Shown: piece by piece, positions 1-8,159 of the stretch
Numbering within the stretch: the stretch's first letter is position 1
How the letters are laid out: each line of letters begins with the position of its first letter
Origin: Candidatus Zixiibacteriota bacterium
GTDB lineage: Bacteria; Zixibacteria; MSB-5A5; GN15; FEB-12
Direction of reading: 5' to 3'
Assembly (NCBI GenBank): GCA_035380245.1
Contig: DAOSXA010000002.1
Location: forward strand, 1,194,110-1,258,109
DNA length: 64,000 nt
Made by a program: the position numbers and the translations under genes
Notes under the pieces: model-generated
Told to the model about the DNA's origin: nothing
Database searches by the model: none
Seen by the model: the letters and a program-made list of their open reading frames with translations, nothing else

Positions 1-420
1 TGGGTGAGCCACCGATGCGCCGCACATCCCACCCGTGGACGGGTGGGCCACCGACGACTTTTTCAACACTTCCTTTCGCAGGAAAGACATTCCCCGGGGC
101 GTGATGCGGCAGGGGCAGACCGGGAGGTCTGCCGCCCACGAAGCGGAAAAGACGTTTTGCGGGGTGCACTGCTGCTGGGGCAGACCGGGAGGTCTGCCGC
201 CCACGAACATCCCACCCGTGGACGGGTGGGCCACCGACCGCCTTTCGCGGGAAAGACGTTTTGAGGGGTGCACTGCTGCAGGGGCAGACCGGGAGGTCTG
301 CCGCCCACGAAACCCAGGACTGGGTGAGCCACCGGCGAATGAACGAACGCGTAAACCTTCATCAAAAAACCAAATGTGGTTGCCTTGTGCGTTTGAGTCT
401 TTATATTCCGACCCGTACCT
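1..420. repeat. cluster of palindromic intergenic repeats
   Basis: No credible gene lies here. Two unit types alternate. Unit A is about 31 bp (112-142, 177-207, 281-311) and contains the perfect stem GGCAGACC-GGGA-GGTCTGCC, ending GCCCACGAA. Unit B is about 31 bp (25-55, 208-238) and contains the stem CCCACCCGT-GG-ACGGGTGGG. A third shared block with AAGACGTTTTG and GGGGTGCACTGCTGC precedes two A units (about 147-176 and 250-280). GGGTGAGCCACCG occurs at 2-14 and again near 321-333. Diverged relatives of these units occur at 12000-12280. The arrangement is not CRISPR because spacers are missing or are themselves repeated. The pattern fits mobile REP/MITE-like stem-loop repeats. Confidence 0.8.
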
Positions 421-2631
421 ATGAACAGACTGCTCAATAACCTCAACGAAGCGCAGCTTCAGGCCGTAACCACGACCGAAGGCCCTCTCCTGGTAGTAGC
501 GGGCGCCGGTTCGGGTAAAACCCGCGTCCTGACCCGACGCCTGGCATACATTTTAACCGAACGCAAAGCCGCCCCGCACGAGATTCTTGCCGTAACTTTC
601 ACCAACAAAGCCGCGGGTGAAATGAAACAGCGCGTGGCGGAACTGCTCGGGGGGGACATCCGCAGTCTTCAGGTATCGACTTTCCATTCCTTCTGTGCCC
701 GGTTGCTGCGATCCGACGGACAACACCTCGGTTATGACTCGACCTTCACGATTTTCGATCAGGCCGATGCCCTGACCTTGCTGAAAAACTGCGTCAAGGA
801 GTTGGGCTTCTCGACCACGCAGTTCAGCCCCAAAGCTCAACTGGGTAAAATCAGCCGGGCTAAAAATAAGCTGGTTCTGCCGAATGATTTCTCGACCAAC
901 TCCAACGGCTATTTCGAGAAGATCACGTCGCAGTTGTACGGCATGTACCAGTCCCGCCTGCGGCAGTGCAATGCGATGGATTTCGACGATCTCCTCGTTA
1001 ACTCGGTGCTTCTGTTGAAAAATCACGAAGCGGTCGGGACGAAATACCGCGATCGTTTCAAATACATCCTGGTCGATGAATACCAGGACACCAACCATGT
1101 CCAGTATCTTCTGCTCAAGAATTTGGTCGGTCCGCACAAAAACATCTGCGTGGTCGGTGATGAAGACCAGTCGATTTACGGCTGGCGCGGGGCGGATATT
1201 CGCAACATCCTCGACTTCGAGCGGGATTTCCCCGGCGCCCGAACGATCAAATTGGAGCAGAACTACCGCTCGACAAAAACGATTCTGCGGGCAGCTTCAT
1301 CGGTAATTAAAAACAACGAAGCGCGTAAAGACAAAACCCTTCGGACCGACAACGCCGACGGCGACAAAATCAGGCATTATCTGGTCGACAACGCCGAGGA
1401 AGAGGCAATCCGGATAGTCGATGTAATCGACAAGGAACGCGACAAGACACCGCTCAAGGAACAGGCTATTCTCTACCGTACGAACGCCCAGTCGCGACCT
1501 TTCGAAGAACAACTGCGGCGACGTTCGCTCCCCTATCAGATCGTCGGCGGGATAACCTTCTATGAACGCAAAGAAATCAAGGACCTGCTGGCCTATCTGA
1601 AGTTGATCGCAAATCCGCGGGACGAGGTTTCCTTCGGGCGAGTGATCAATTACCCCAAGCGCGGTCTCGGAGACAAATCACTCGAAGCGGTTCAGGAACG
1701 CGCCCGTGCGCATGACCTGTCTTACATGATGTATCTGCTTTCCGACAGTGCCGCGTCAGAACTGGGACGACTCTGGGGCAAGCTCGCGCCGTTCGTCAAA
1801 CTGATCGAACAACAACTTACGAATAAAGACAAATTCCCGGTCGATCATATCATCCAGGACCTGGTCGAAGAACTGGGGATAATCGACCTGCTCAAAACCG
1901 AAGACGAGATTCAGGGACAGACGCGGGTGGAGAATGTCGAGGCCCTGATCGAAGGTATGAGCGACTGGTCGCGAGCCAATGAAGGGGCGACGCTGGAGGA
2001 TTACCTGTCGGAGATTTCTTTGTTTACCGATCTCGATCAGTATTCGGAAATCGAGGACAAAGTCACGCTGATGACGATCCATTCCGCCAAGGGACTCGAA
2101 TACGACACGGTTTACCTGGTCGGACTCGAAGAAGGCCTCTTCCCGCTCGAACGTTCGATTTCCGAACCGATGGCGCTGGAGGAAGAGCGGCGGCTGTTCT
2201 ATGTCGGGGCAACGCGCGCCCGTCGGAGTCTGATGATTTCCACCGCCAGTTCCCGGTTCCGTTTCGGAGAAGTGGCCTCAACCGCTTCTCGATTCGTCGG
2301 GGAAATGGATCAATCGGTGCTCGATCGAAGAGATTTTCGTCGTCAAAGACGCTGGGAATACGAGACCTCACACCGAGCGCCTTCGCTGTTCGATAACTCG
2401 CACCGCTATCAGAGCAAAGCCAAGACCGAGGAACCGGTCGGGCTGCATTACGAATATGAAGGCCTGGAAGGGCTCCAGGTGGGGTGTGTCGTCCAGCATC
2501 CGACGTTCGGTCGCGGCCGGGTTACATCGATGGAGGGCTACGGCGAATCGCTCCGGCTGGAAATTATGTTCTCGGGAATCGGGATCAAAAAGATCATGGC
2601 CAAATACGCCCGTCTCAAGGTGATCGGATAA
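421..2631 (+). CDS. pcrA: UvrD/PcrA-family ATP-dependent 3'-5' DNA helicase
   Basis: Superfamily 1A helicase of 736 aa, the usual length for PcrA/UvrD, acting in repair and plasmid/replication-fork processing. Visible motifs are Q-motif LNEAQLQAV (about 8-16), Walker A GAGSGKT (28-34), motif II VDEYQDT (about 217), motif III GDEDQSIYGWRGA (about 246), motif V TIHSAKGLEYDTVYLVGLEEGLFP, and motif VI FYVGATRARRSL (about 591). The C-terminal 50 residues contain VGCVVQHPTFGRGRV, the Tudor-like RNA-polymerase-interacting fold of PcrA/UvrD. The start at 421 places the Q motif as in the family, although no clear ribosome binding site precedes it. PcrA versus UvrD naming is not decisive. Confidence 0.93.
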   Translation: MNRLLNNLNEAQLQAVTTTEGPLLVVAGAGSGKTRVLTRRLAYILTERKAAPHEILAVTFTNKAAGEMKQRVAELLGGDIRSLQVSTFHSFCARLLRSDGQHLGYDSTFTIFDQADALTLLKNCVKELGFSTTQFSPKAQLGKISRAKNKLVLPNDFSTNSNGYFEKITSQLYGMYQSRLRQCNAMDFDDLLVNSVLLLKNHEAVGTKYRDRFKYILVDEYQDTNHVQYLLLKNLVGPHKNICVVGDEDQSIYGWRGADIRNILDFERDFPGARTIKLEQNYRSTKTILRAASSVIKNNEARKDKTLRTDNADGDKIRHYLVDNAEEEAIRIVDVIDKERDKTPLKEQAILYRTNAQSRPFEEQLRRRSLPYQIVGGITFYERKEIKDLLAYLKLIANPRDEVSFGRVINYPKRGLGDKSLEAVQERARAHDLSYMMYLLSDSAASELGRLWGKLAPFVKLIEQQLTNKDKFPVDHIIQDLVEELGIIDLLKTEDEIQGQTRVENVEALIEGMSDWSRANEGATLEDYLSEISLFTDLDQYSEIEDKVTLMTIHSAKGLEYDTVYLVGLEEGLFPLERSISEPMALEEERRLFYVGATRARRSLMISTASSRFRFGEVASTASRFVGEMDQSVLDRRDFRRQRRWEYETSHRAPSLFDNSHRYQSKAKTEEPVGLHYEYEGLEGLQVGCVVQHPTFGRGRVTSMEGYGESLRLEIMFSGIGIKKIMAKYARLKVIG

Positions 2632-2831
2632 CGGGACTGGTATCGGATTTATCGTGAACCGATTTACTCTCCGATTGTTTTAGTGGACAATTGTAGTGAT
2701 TTGGGACGACCATGGAATGGTGTTTTTTCGGTAAAACATCATCCGACGGCGATTGATAAGCAAACTGCAGGGCTCGGTGAAAAGTGACTCCCCGGTGCCC
2801 GGCAGTTCTTTTGGAATAGAAGGATACGGAT

Positions 2832-3659
2832 ATGGACATTGTCCGGGCGATAACCGGAATGAATCCCGTTCTGCAAGCGCTCCTTGCGACAATTTTTACC
2901 TGGTTCATGACCGCTCTCGGAGCCGCCGGAGTATTTCTGCAGAAGGAGCCGAGTCGCCGGACACTCGACATGATGCTTGGCTTCGCGGCCGGTGTCATGA
3001 TTGCCGCCTCTTATTGGTCGTTGCTGGCTCCGGCGATAGAAATGTCCGAGGGCGGCTCGCTACCGGCCTGGGTTCCGGCTACCTCCGGTTTTCTGCTCGG
3101 AGCGTTCAGCCTCCGCCTGGCGGATAAAGTCATTCCGCACATGCACCCCAAATTGCTGGGAGGCGGTAAAGATCATATTGAGGGTGTTAAAACCAGTTGG
3201 CATCGTTCGATTTTGCTGGTGGCCGCGATAACGCTGCACAACATCCCGGAAGGTCTCGCTGTGGGAGTAGCGTTTGGTGCGGTCGGAGCTGGTTTGGAGT
3301 CGGCCGATCTGGCCGGGGCGGTGGCGCTGGCGATCGGTATCGGCATCCAGAATTTTCCCGAGGGTCTTGCCGTCTCGGTGCCTTTGCGCCGTGAGGGAAT
3401 CACTCGCATGAGAGCTTTCTGGTACGGGCAGTTGTCCGGAATCGTGGAACCGATGGCAGGCGTGTTGGGAGCGGCACTCGTTCTTATAGCCAAACCTATT
3501 CTCCCCTACGCTCTCGCTTACGCCGCTGGCGCGATGATTTTCGTGGTAGTCGAGGAGTTGGTGCCGGAGTCCCAGACCAGCGGCCATTCGCACGCTGCCA
3601 CGATGGGAGCCATGATCGGCTTCGCGGTGATGATGACCCTGGACGTGGCGCTGGGGTAG
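2832..3659 (+). CDS. ZIP family divalent metal transporter
   Basis: Integral membrane protein of 275 aa with about eight hydrophobic segments, predicted to import Zn, Fe or a related divalent metal across the inner membrane. The two metal-site signatures of the family are clear: HNIPEGLAVGVAFG (H136 in TM4) and QNFPEGLAVSVPLRREG (about 174 in TM5). The short His-containing loop HMHPKLLGG lies between TM3 and TM4. The ATG is preceded by AAGGA at a good distance. It is closest to the ZupT/GufA-like branch. It stands alone between the helicase and the HEAT-like gene, so the substrate cannot be read from context. Confidence 0.9.
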   Translation: MDIVRAITGMNPVLQALLATIFTWFMTALGAAGVFLQKEPSRRTLDMMLGFAAGVMIAASYWSLLAPAIEMSEGGSLPAWVPATSGFLLGAFSLRLADKVIPHMHPKLLGGGKDHIEGVKTSWHRSILLVAAITLHNIPEGLAVGVAFGAVGAGLESADLAGAVALAIGIGIQNFPEGLAVSVPLRREGITRMRAFWYGQLSGIVEPMAGVLGAALVLIAKPILPYALAYAAGAMIFVVVEELVPESQTSGHSHAATMGAMIGFAVMMTLDVALG

Positions 3660-3737
3660 GCGTACACCGAAACAACCGGGAACCGGGACCAATCGGGATT
3701 GTTTAAGCGTCTGAAAAAAGACTCGAGAGGATATGAA

Positions 3738-4421
3738 TTGATTTCAAGACAAAAGAAAACAACCGGCGTATCGGGACAACGTCGCCGCAAACAAATAATA
3801 AAACAGATTCTGACAGAGCGAGATTTTTCCAAAATCGAAACCATAACGGCCGAAGACCCGAATGTGTTACGCGCTCTAGCCGGATTGCTTTTCGATAATG
3901 ATCGGTTGGCCTGCTGGCAGGCAATCGAGGCGCTGGGCTTTGCTGCCTCGGTACAAGCCAAAACCGACTTGGAAAAAGTTCGCCGGTTGATCCGCAGCCA
4001 GTTCTGGCACATGAATGATGAATCCGGCAATATTGGCTGGTTTGCGGCCGAAGCGATCGGCGAAACGATTCACGCCGTCCCGGAGCTGGCCGATGAGTTC
4101 GGCGGGATGCTGCCGGCGTTTTTCATCGAAGAGCCGTTCGAGCAGGGCGCTCACTGGGCGGTGGCCCGGATTGCGGCAGTGCGACCGGACATCTACAAAC
4201 CGATGATGCCGCTGATCACGAAATCGCTGGCGGCGGACGATCCGCATATACGGTTGTACACACTCTGGGTGCTGCGCGAGTTAGGCATCAAGTTCATCAA
4301 GGGAACGATTCGCGAGTTGGAGCCGGACGACGCTCCGGTCAGCTTCTACAGCTTCGAAACCGGGCAAATGGTCGACTCGACGGTCGGGGCCGAAGCCACG
4401 AAAATACTTACCAATTCCTGA
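3738..4421 (+). CDS. DVU0298-like HEAT-repeat protein
   Basis: Soluble all-helical protein of 227 aa resembling the HEAT-like family typified by DVU0298 of Desulfovibrio, whose role is unknown. The segment RSQFWHMNDESGNIGWFAAE followed by AIGE, then EEPFEQGAHWAVARIAAVRPD, matches the conserved core I recall for that family. The TTG start at 3738 is chosen because AGAGG sits 7 nt upstream; another in-frame TTG at 3699 would add 13 residues but lacks a well-spaced Shine-Dalgarno. The gene ends just before a bidirectional terminator shared with the convergent YkgJ-type gene. Its location beside sulfate-reduction genes agrees with the family's distribution in sulfate reducers. The family match is from memory and moderate. 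Confidence 0.72.
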   Translation: MISRQKKTTGVSGQRRRKQIIKQILTERDFSKIETITAEDPNVLRALAGLLFDNDRLACWQAIEALGFAASVQAKTDLEKVRRLIRSQFWHMNDESGNIGWFAAEAIGETIHAVPELADEFGGMLPAFFIEEPFEQGAHWAVARIAAVRPDIYKPMMPLITKSLAADDPHIRLYTLWVLRELGIKFIKGTIRELEPDDAPVSFYSFETGQMVDSTVGAEATKILTNS

Positions 4422-4447
4422 TTGCTAAATTTCTTTTCCCGACATAC

Positions 4448-4483
4448 AAAAGCGGGAGCCCGGTGAGGCATCCCGCTTTTTTT
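4448..4483. terminator. bidirectional Rho-independent terminator
   Basis: Perfect stem AAAAGCGGGA (4448-4457) / TCCCGCTTTT (4471-4480) with a 13-nt loop. It has a T run on the plus strand and an A run on the left arm, so it can terminate both converging genes. Confidence 0.9.
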
Positions 4484-4506
4484 GATATCGGTATGGTCTG
4501 CAAAGA

Positions 4507-5352
4507 CTATTTCTTCGGGATTTTCCCCTTGGCCTTCAGCTCCGACTCCTTGGTCGCCATGACCACGTCGTTAACCTTCATGGTTTTCTCGCCGAACAGG
4601 GCAAAACGCAGCCAGCGGAAGCCGAACTTGAGCAGCTCGACGTCGTCTTCTTTGATCTTCTTCAGAACATCCTCTTCGACCACGAACTTTTTGAGGAAGG
4701 TACTCTCGAAAACGAACTCCCGGAATTTGTCGAGGTTGTAGGCAGCCGTGAAAAACATCTCGATCTTCTGCGGCGGAAAGGTGTTGCCGTGCTGCAGATA
4801 CGGATGCAGGGTGAGGTCTTTCCACATTTCGCCGATCTCGTTGTAATCATGGATGCCCTGGCCATCGAGCCAGCCCTTGAGCGTCTGCTTTTTGGACTCG
4901 CCGAATCCCTTACAGATTTTCTCCTGAAGCAGGAAGTAAAATTCCTTCTGGAGGGGACCCTGGAGGTCGCCGGCGGGTGAGGCCAGACCGACCGGGTACA
5001 TACGGCAGGCCCAGGGTCGGTCTTCATAGACGCCGCAACCCTTCTCGGTCACGAAATGGCAGCTCTTCTTTTCGTTTTCCTGCATTTTAAGGAGAACGAC
5101 CGGAAAAGCGATGTTCTTATCGAACGGGATAATGGTGTACTTGGACAGAAATTCTTCCGAGGTGATCCCCAGCCTGTTCTTGAGCCTGAGGATGTCGTAG
5201 GGAGTCAGGAAGATGTTGACATCCGCACAGCACTGATTGAAACAGGCAACGCCGGGATGACAGGAGAACTGAAACTCAGTGTCCATCTCGAGGCGCGGGA
5301 ATTCTTTGGGATCCTTGAGAATAGCTTCTTTGAGATTTTCTAATTCGCGCAT
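4507..5352 (-). CDS. YkgJ-family cysteine-cluster protein
   Basis: Protein of 281 aa with the YkgJ/Fli-B-type cysteine cluster, predicted to bind zinc or an Fe-S cluster. Visible ligands are C31, C37, C41-C42, then CHFVTEKGCGVYEDRPWACRMYP with C98, C106 and C116. The remainder is a helical C-terminal domain ending in a Lys-rich tail (KAKGKIPKK). It lies 9 bp downstream of the small zinc-ribbon gene at 5362-5634 and is probably co-transcribed with it, beyond the terminator of the apr operon. The molecular function of this family is not established; some members are linked to protein modification or metal handling. Family assignment is solid, role unknown. Confidence 0.85.
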   Translation of the reverse strand: MRELENLKEAILKDPKEFPRLEMDTEFQFSCHPGVACFNQCCADVNIFLTPYDILRLKNRLGITSEEFLSKYTIIPFDKNIAFPVVLLKMQENEKKSCHFVTEKGCGVYEDRPWACRMYPVGLASPAGDLQGPLQKEFYFLLQEKICKGFGESKKQTLKGWLDGQGIHDYNEIGEMWKDLTLHPYLQHGNTFPPQKIEMFFTAAYNLDKFREFVFESTFLKKFVVEEDVLKKIKEDDVELLKFGFRWLRFALFGEKTMKVNDVVMATKESELKAKGKIPKK

Positions 5353-5361
5353 GGTACTGAT

Positions 5362-5634
5362 TTACTCCCAGACAATTCTGTCTTTGAGGGCCTCCGGCGA
5401 CCAGACCGGCAAAGGTCCGCTCTGGCCCGTCTCCGGGTCATACCGATGGCGGTAAGAGACGTTCTGCTGGTACTGCTCTCTCATCCAGTCCCAGCCTTTC
5501 TTATAATAGGGGCATTCATCGTTGAAACAGACCAGGTGTGGATGCACGCCCCAGCCGGCCTCCACGGGCGGCTTCCATTTGAGCATCTTCTTGCCGCAGT
5601 ATGGGCAAAGGGTTTTATCTTCGTTTTTATCCAT
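5362..5634 (-). CDS. small zinc-ribbon protein (Ogr/Delta-like)
   Basis: A 90-aa protein with a four-Cys zinc ribbon: CPYCGKKM (C10, C13) and CFNDECPYY (C36, C41). An acidic/aromatic tail with YRHRYDPETG and PLPVWSPEALKDRIV follows. Similar short proteins annotated as ogr/Delta-like zinc fingers occur in sulfate-reducing Deltaproteobacteria, as I recall; no function is established. It sits between the apr terminator and the YkgJ-type gene and probably leads a two-gene operon with it. Confidence 0.75.
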   Translation of the reverse strand: MDKNEDKTLCPYCGKKMLKWKPPVEAGWGVHPHLVCFNDECPYYKKGWDWMREQYQQNVSYRHRYDPETGQSGPLPVWSPEALKDRIVWE

Positions 5635-5708
5635 GGTACGTTTATCACCTGTTAGTCGTTAACTCGTAGCCTTATACCGATATCGTTTATTTGCTGTCCC
5701 GTCAAATT

Positions 5709-5740
5709 AAAATCCTCCGGGCTTTGGCCCGGAGGATTTT
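5709..5740 (-). terminator. terminator of the sat-aprBA operon
   Basis: Perfect 14-bp stem AAAATCCTCCGGGC / GCCCGGAGGATTTT with a TTTG loop, immediately after the aprA stop codon. On the minus strand the stem is followed by a T-rich tract. Confidence 0.9.
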
Positions 5741-5765
5741 ATTATCAAACAAAAAGCACTTCCGC

Positions 5766-7640
5766 TTATTCGGTAATGCGAATGATGTCGCGTTTCATCA
5801 TTTCCCATTCACCGTTGTCCGGATTCCAGCGGCAGTTGGCGAAGACTTCCCAGTCTTCCTTCATGCTCGGGCAATCCGTCCGGAAGTAGTAACCCGGCCA
5901 GCGGGTCTCTTCACGGAAGAGGATCGTGCGAATGTGAGCTTCGGCCTGCCACATACGATGGATGTTCTCATGGCAGCGCATCAGCTCGTGCAGGCTGGCA
6001 GCACCCAGCTTAACCGAATCTTCCTTAAGGAAGGTCAGGAGCTCGAGGCCCTTTTCCAACAGAACGTTGGAGGTCTTGAACTGACTGGACACACCACCGG
6101 CGTACTCATCCATCAACTTCTGCAGACGGAACATGAACTGCTTCGGACGGATGTAGTTCGGGTTGGTGTCGGGGTCGGTCGAGGCCTTCTGATTCTCAGC
6201 AAAGAGATCCAGCGGTTGCAGGATGGTCTTCTTGAGTTCTTCGACCTTGGCCATGTCGACCTTCGGCTCTTCGTTGTTCTCAACGACGTACTTACAGGCA
6301 GCCTTGGCGGCAATACGACCCTCGGTCAGTGAACCGGAGGAGAACTTGTGCGAGGAGGCACCGGAGGCGTCGCCGGCGGCGAACATACCCTTGACGGTAG
6401 TCATGTTGGTGTAACCCCAGAAGTAATCCTTCGGAGCGAGGTCTTCGGGACCCGAGACCCAGGCGCCGGAAGCACCGGAGTGGGAACCGATGAAGTACGG
6501 CTCACAGGCCGCGATCTCGGACGGCTTCTCTTCCGGAGCGGTGTTGGTGGCCGCCCAGAGAATAGCCTGCGAGATGGTCATATCGAGGAAGTCTTCCCAA
6601 GCTTCGTTCTCGAGTTCTTTCATTCTCTTCTTGAACTCTTTGGGATCATCCTTATGAGCGGCGGCGATGTTGGCAATGGCCTCTTCCGTACGCATGTAGA
6701 TAGGACCCTTGCCGTCCATGACGTCAAGCATCATGAGCCAGTTACGGAGGTTGGCCGGAACCGGCTTCACCAGACCGTACGGCTGCCACTTCTGCAGTTC
6801 CTCGGCATTGGTCTGCATGTAGTTCTCACCCAGGCCGTTGGTGGCACGGGACTTGAACAGCAGGAACCAGGCGCCGACCGGACCGTAGGCATCCTTAAAG
6901 CGCACCGGGATGAAGCGGACTTCCTGACAGGTCATCTCAGCACCGGCCTTCAGGGTGAAATAGGCGGATGCGCCGGAGTTGAACGGCGGGTACCAGGAAC
7001 GACCCAGACCTTCACCGGTCGAACGCGGCTTGAAGATGTGCACCGCGCCACCCATCATGACCAGCACGGCTTTCGCCTTGAAAACGTAGAACTTGTTCTC
7101 ACGAACGGAGAAACCTACGGCGCCAACGCACTTGTTGCCGTCCATAAGAGGCTCGGTCAGGAAAACACGCTCGTAAATGTTGTCGGAACCGACGGCGTTC
7201 TTAGCAGCTTCGGCAACGATGATCTTGTAGGATTCACCGTTGATCATGAGCTGCCAGCGACCTTCGTGAACGTAATTGCCTTCGGCATCCTTCCAGATCG
7301 GCAGACCCCACTTCTCGAAGAGATGGACGGTACCGTCGACGTGGCGAGCGATCGAGGCAACCAGGTCTTCACGGGTGATACCCATCAGATCCTGGCGGAC
7401 GTAGTCGATGTAATCCTTAATGGTGTTCTTTCCACCACAGACGTCGACATACTGGTTGATAGCGGACAGACCCATCGCAACCGCACCGGAGCGGTCCATG
7501 GCAGCCTTATCCACGACGGTGACCTTCAGGCCGTTTTTCTTGGCCCAATAGGCAGCTTCGACGGCAGCGCCGCAAGCGGCCATACCACCACCGGCTATAA
7601 GAACATCGGTGGAGACTTCGACAGTTTCAAAGTTCGGCAT
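5766..7640 (-). CDS. aprA: adenylylsulfate (APS) reductase alpha subunit
   Basis: Cytoplasmic FAD subunit of dissimilatory APS reductase, reducing APS to sulfite and AMP. At 624 aa it is slightly shorter than most AprA proteins. The N-terminal dinucleotide fold TDVLIAGGGMAACGAA (11-26) binds FAD. Family-diagnostic stretches include TCQEVRFIPVRFKDAYGPVG, ATNGLGENYM and SGSLTEGRIAAKAA. The ATG is preceded by GGAG. Gene order on this strand is sat-aprB-aprA, with 16 bp between aprB and aprA, and a strong terminator follows. The electron donor is expected to be the Qmo complex encoded elsewhere in the window. The long open frame on the opposite strand is a codon-bias shadow. Confidence 0.97.
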   Translation of the reverse strand: MPNFETVEVSTDVLIAGGGMAACGAAVEAAYWAKKNGLKVTVVDKAAMDRSGAVAMGLSAINQYVDVCGGKNTIKDYIDYVRQDLMGITREDLVASIARHVDGTVHLFEKWGLPIWKDAEGNYVHEGRWQLMINGESYKIIVAEAAKNAVGSDNIYERVFLTEPLMDGNKCVGAVGFSVRENKFYVFKAKAVLVMMGGAVHIFKPRSTGEGLGRSWYPPFNSGASAYFTLKAGAEMTCQEVRFIPVRFKDAYGPVGAWFLLFKSRATNGLGENYMQTNAEELQKWQPYGLVKPVPANLRNWLMMLDVMDGKGPIYMRTEEAIANIAAAHKDDPKEFKKRMKELENEAWEDFLDMTISQAILWAATNTAPEEKPSEIAACEPYFIGSHSGASGAWVSGPEDLAPKDYFWGYTNMTTVKGMFAAGDASGASSHKFSSGSLTEGRIAAKAACKYVVENNEEPKVDMAKVEELKKTILQPLDLFAENQKASTDPDTNPNYIRPKQFMFRLQKLMDEYAGGVSSQFKTSNVLLEKGLELLTFLKEDSVKLGAASLHELMRCHENIHRMWQAEAHIRTILFREETRWPGYYFRTDCPSMKEDWEVFANCRWNPDNGEWEMMKRDIIRITE

Positions 7641-7656
7641 TTATCTCCTACCTTTC

Positions 7657-8094
7657 TTACTTAACGCCCGGCAGATTATCACACTTGGTACAAGTCGGCT
7701 CGCCCATCAGCAACTGATCTTTGAGATCATCCGGTGACGCAAAACCGCCGTCCGGCACCGCGGAACCTTCCGGGGTGGTACGGATCGGGAACTTGAACCG
7801 CTTCAGCATGCCATTACGGAACTTCACTGTCCACATAATGGTGTCCGTGGAACGCATCGGCGTAACGCTGGCGCCGAGCGGGACGAAGTCGGCGTAGCCG
7901 CGGACTTCAATGGCCTGCGTCGGGCAAATCTTGACGCAGCACATGCATTCCCAGCACATTTCCGGAGCCTGGTTGTAGGCCTTCATCAGGTCCTTGTTGA
8001 GAACCATCAGGTCGTTCGGACAAATGTACTGGCAAGCCGTCTTGTCAAGTGCCTTGCAGCCATCGCACTTTTCGGGATTCACAAAACTTGGCAT
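7657..8094 (-). CDS. aprB: adenylylsulfate (APS) reductase beta subunit
   Basis: Iron-sulfur subunit of APS reductase, 145 aa, passing electrons to the FAD of AprA. Two [4Fe-4S] motifs are visible: C10, C13, C21, C25 (CDGCKALDKTACQYICP) and C47, C50, C53, C57 (CWECMCCVKICP). The C-terminal arm, which wraps AprA in known structures, ends CTKCDNLPGVK. A strong TAGGAGG site precedes the ATG. It is co-transcribed with sat (65 bp upstream) and aprA. Confidence 0.97.
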   Translation of the reverse strand: MPSFVNPEKCDGCKALDKTACQYICPNDLMVLNKDLMKAYNQAPEMCWECMCCVKICPTQAIEVRGYADFVPLGASVTPMRSTDTIMWTVKFRNGMLKRFKFPIRTTPEGSAVPDGGFASPDDLKDQLLMGEPTCTKCDNLPGVK

Positions 8095-8159
8095 TAATTC
8101 CTCCTAATTGGAAAATGCTTACGGCTTATGTAATCGCTTCTTATATCGTTTATTACTTC

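Noticed and set aside
1..420. CRISPR array at the window start
   Set aside because: Repeat units have internal palindromes, but spacers are absent or are themselves repeated, and no cas genes are near.
35..424. 129-codon frame through the repeat cluster
   Set aside because: It is composed of translated repeats and has no start signal.
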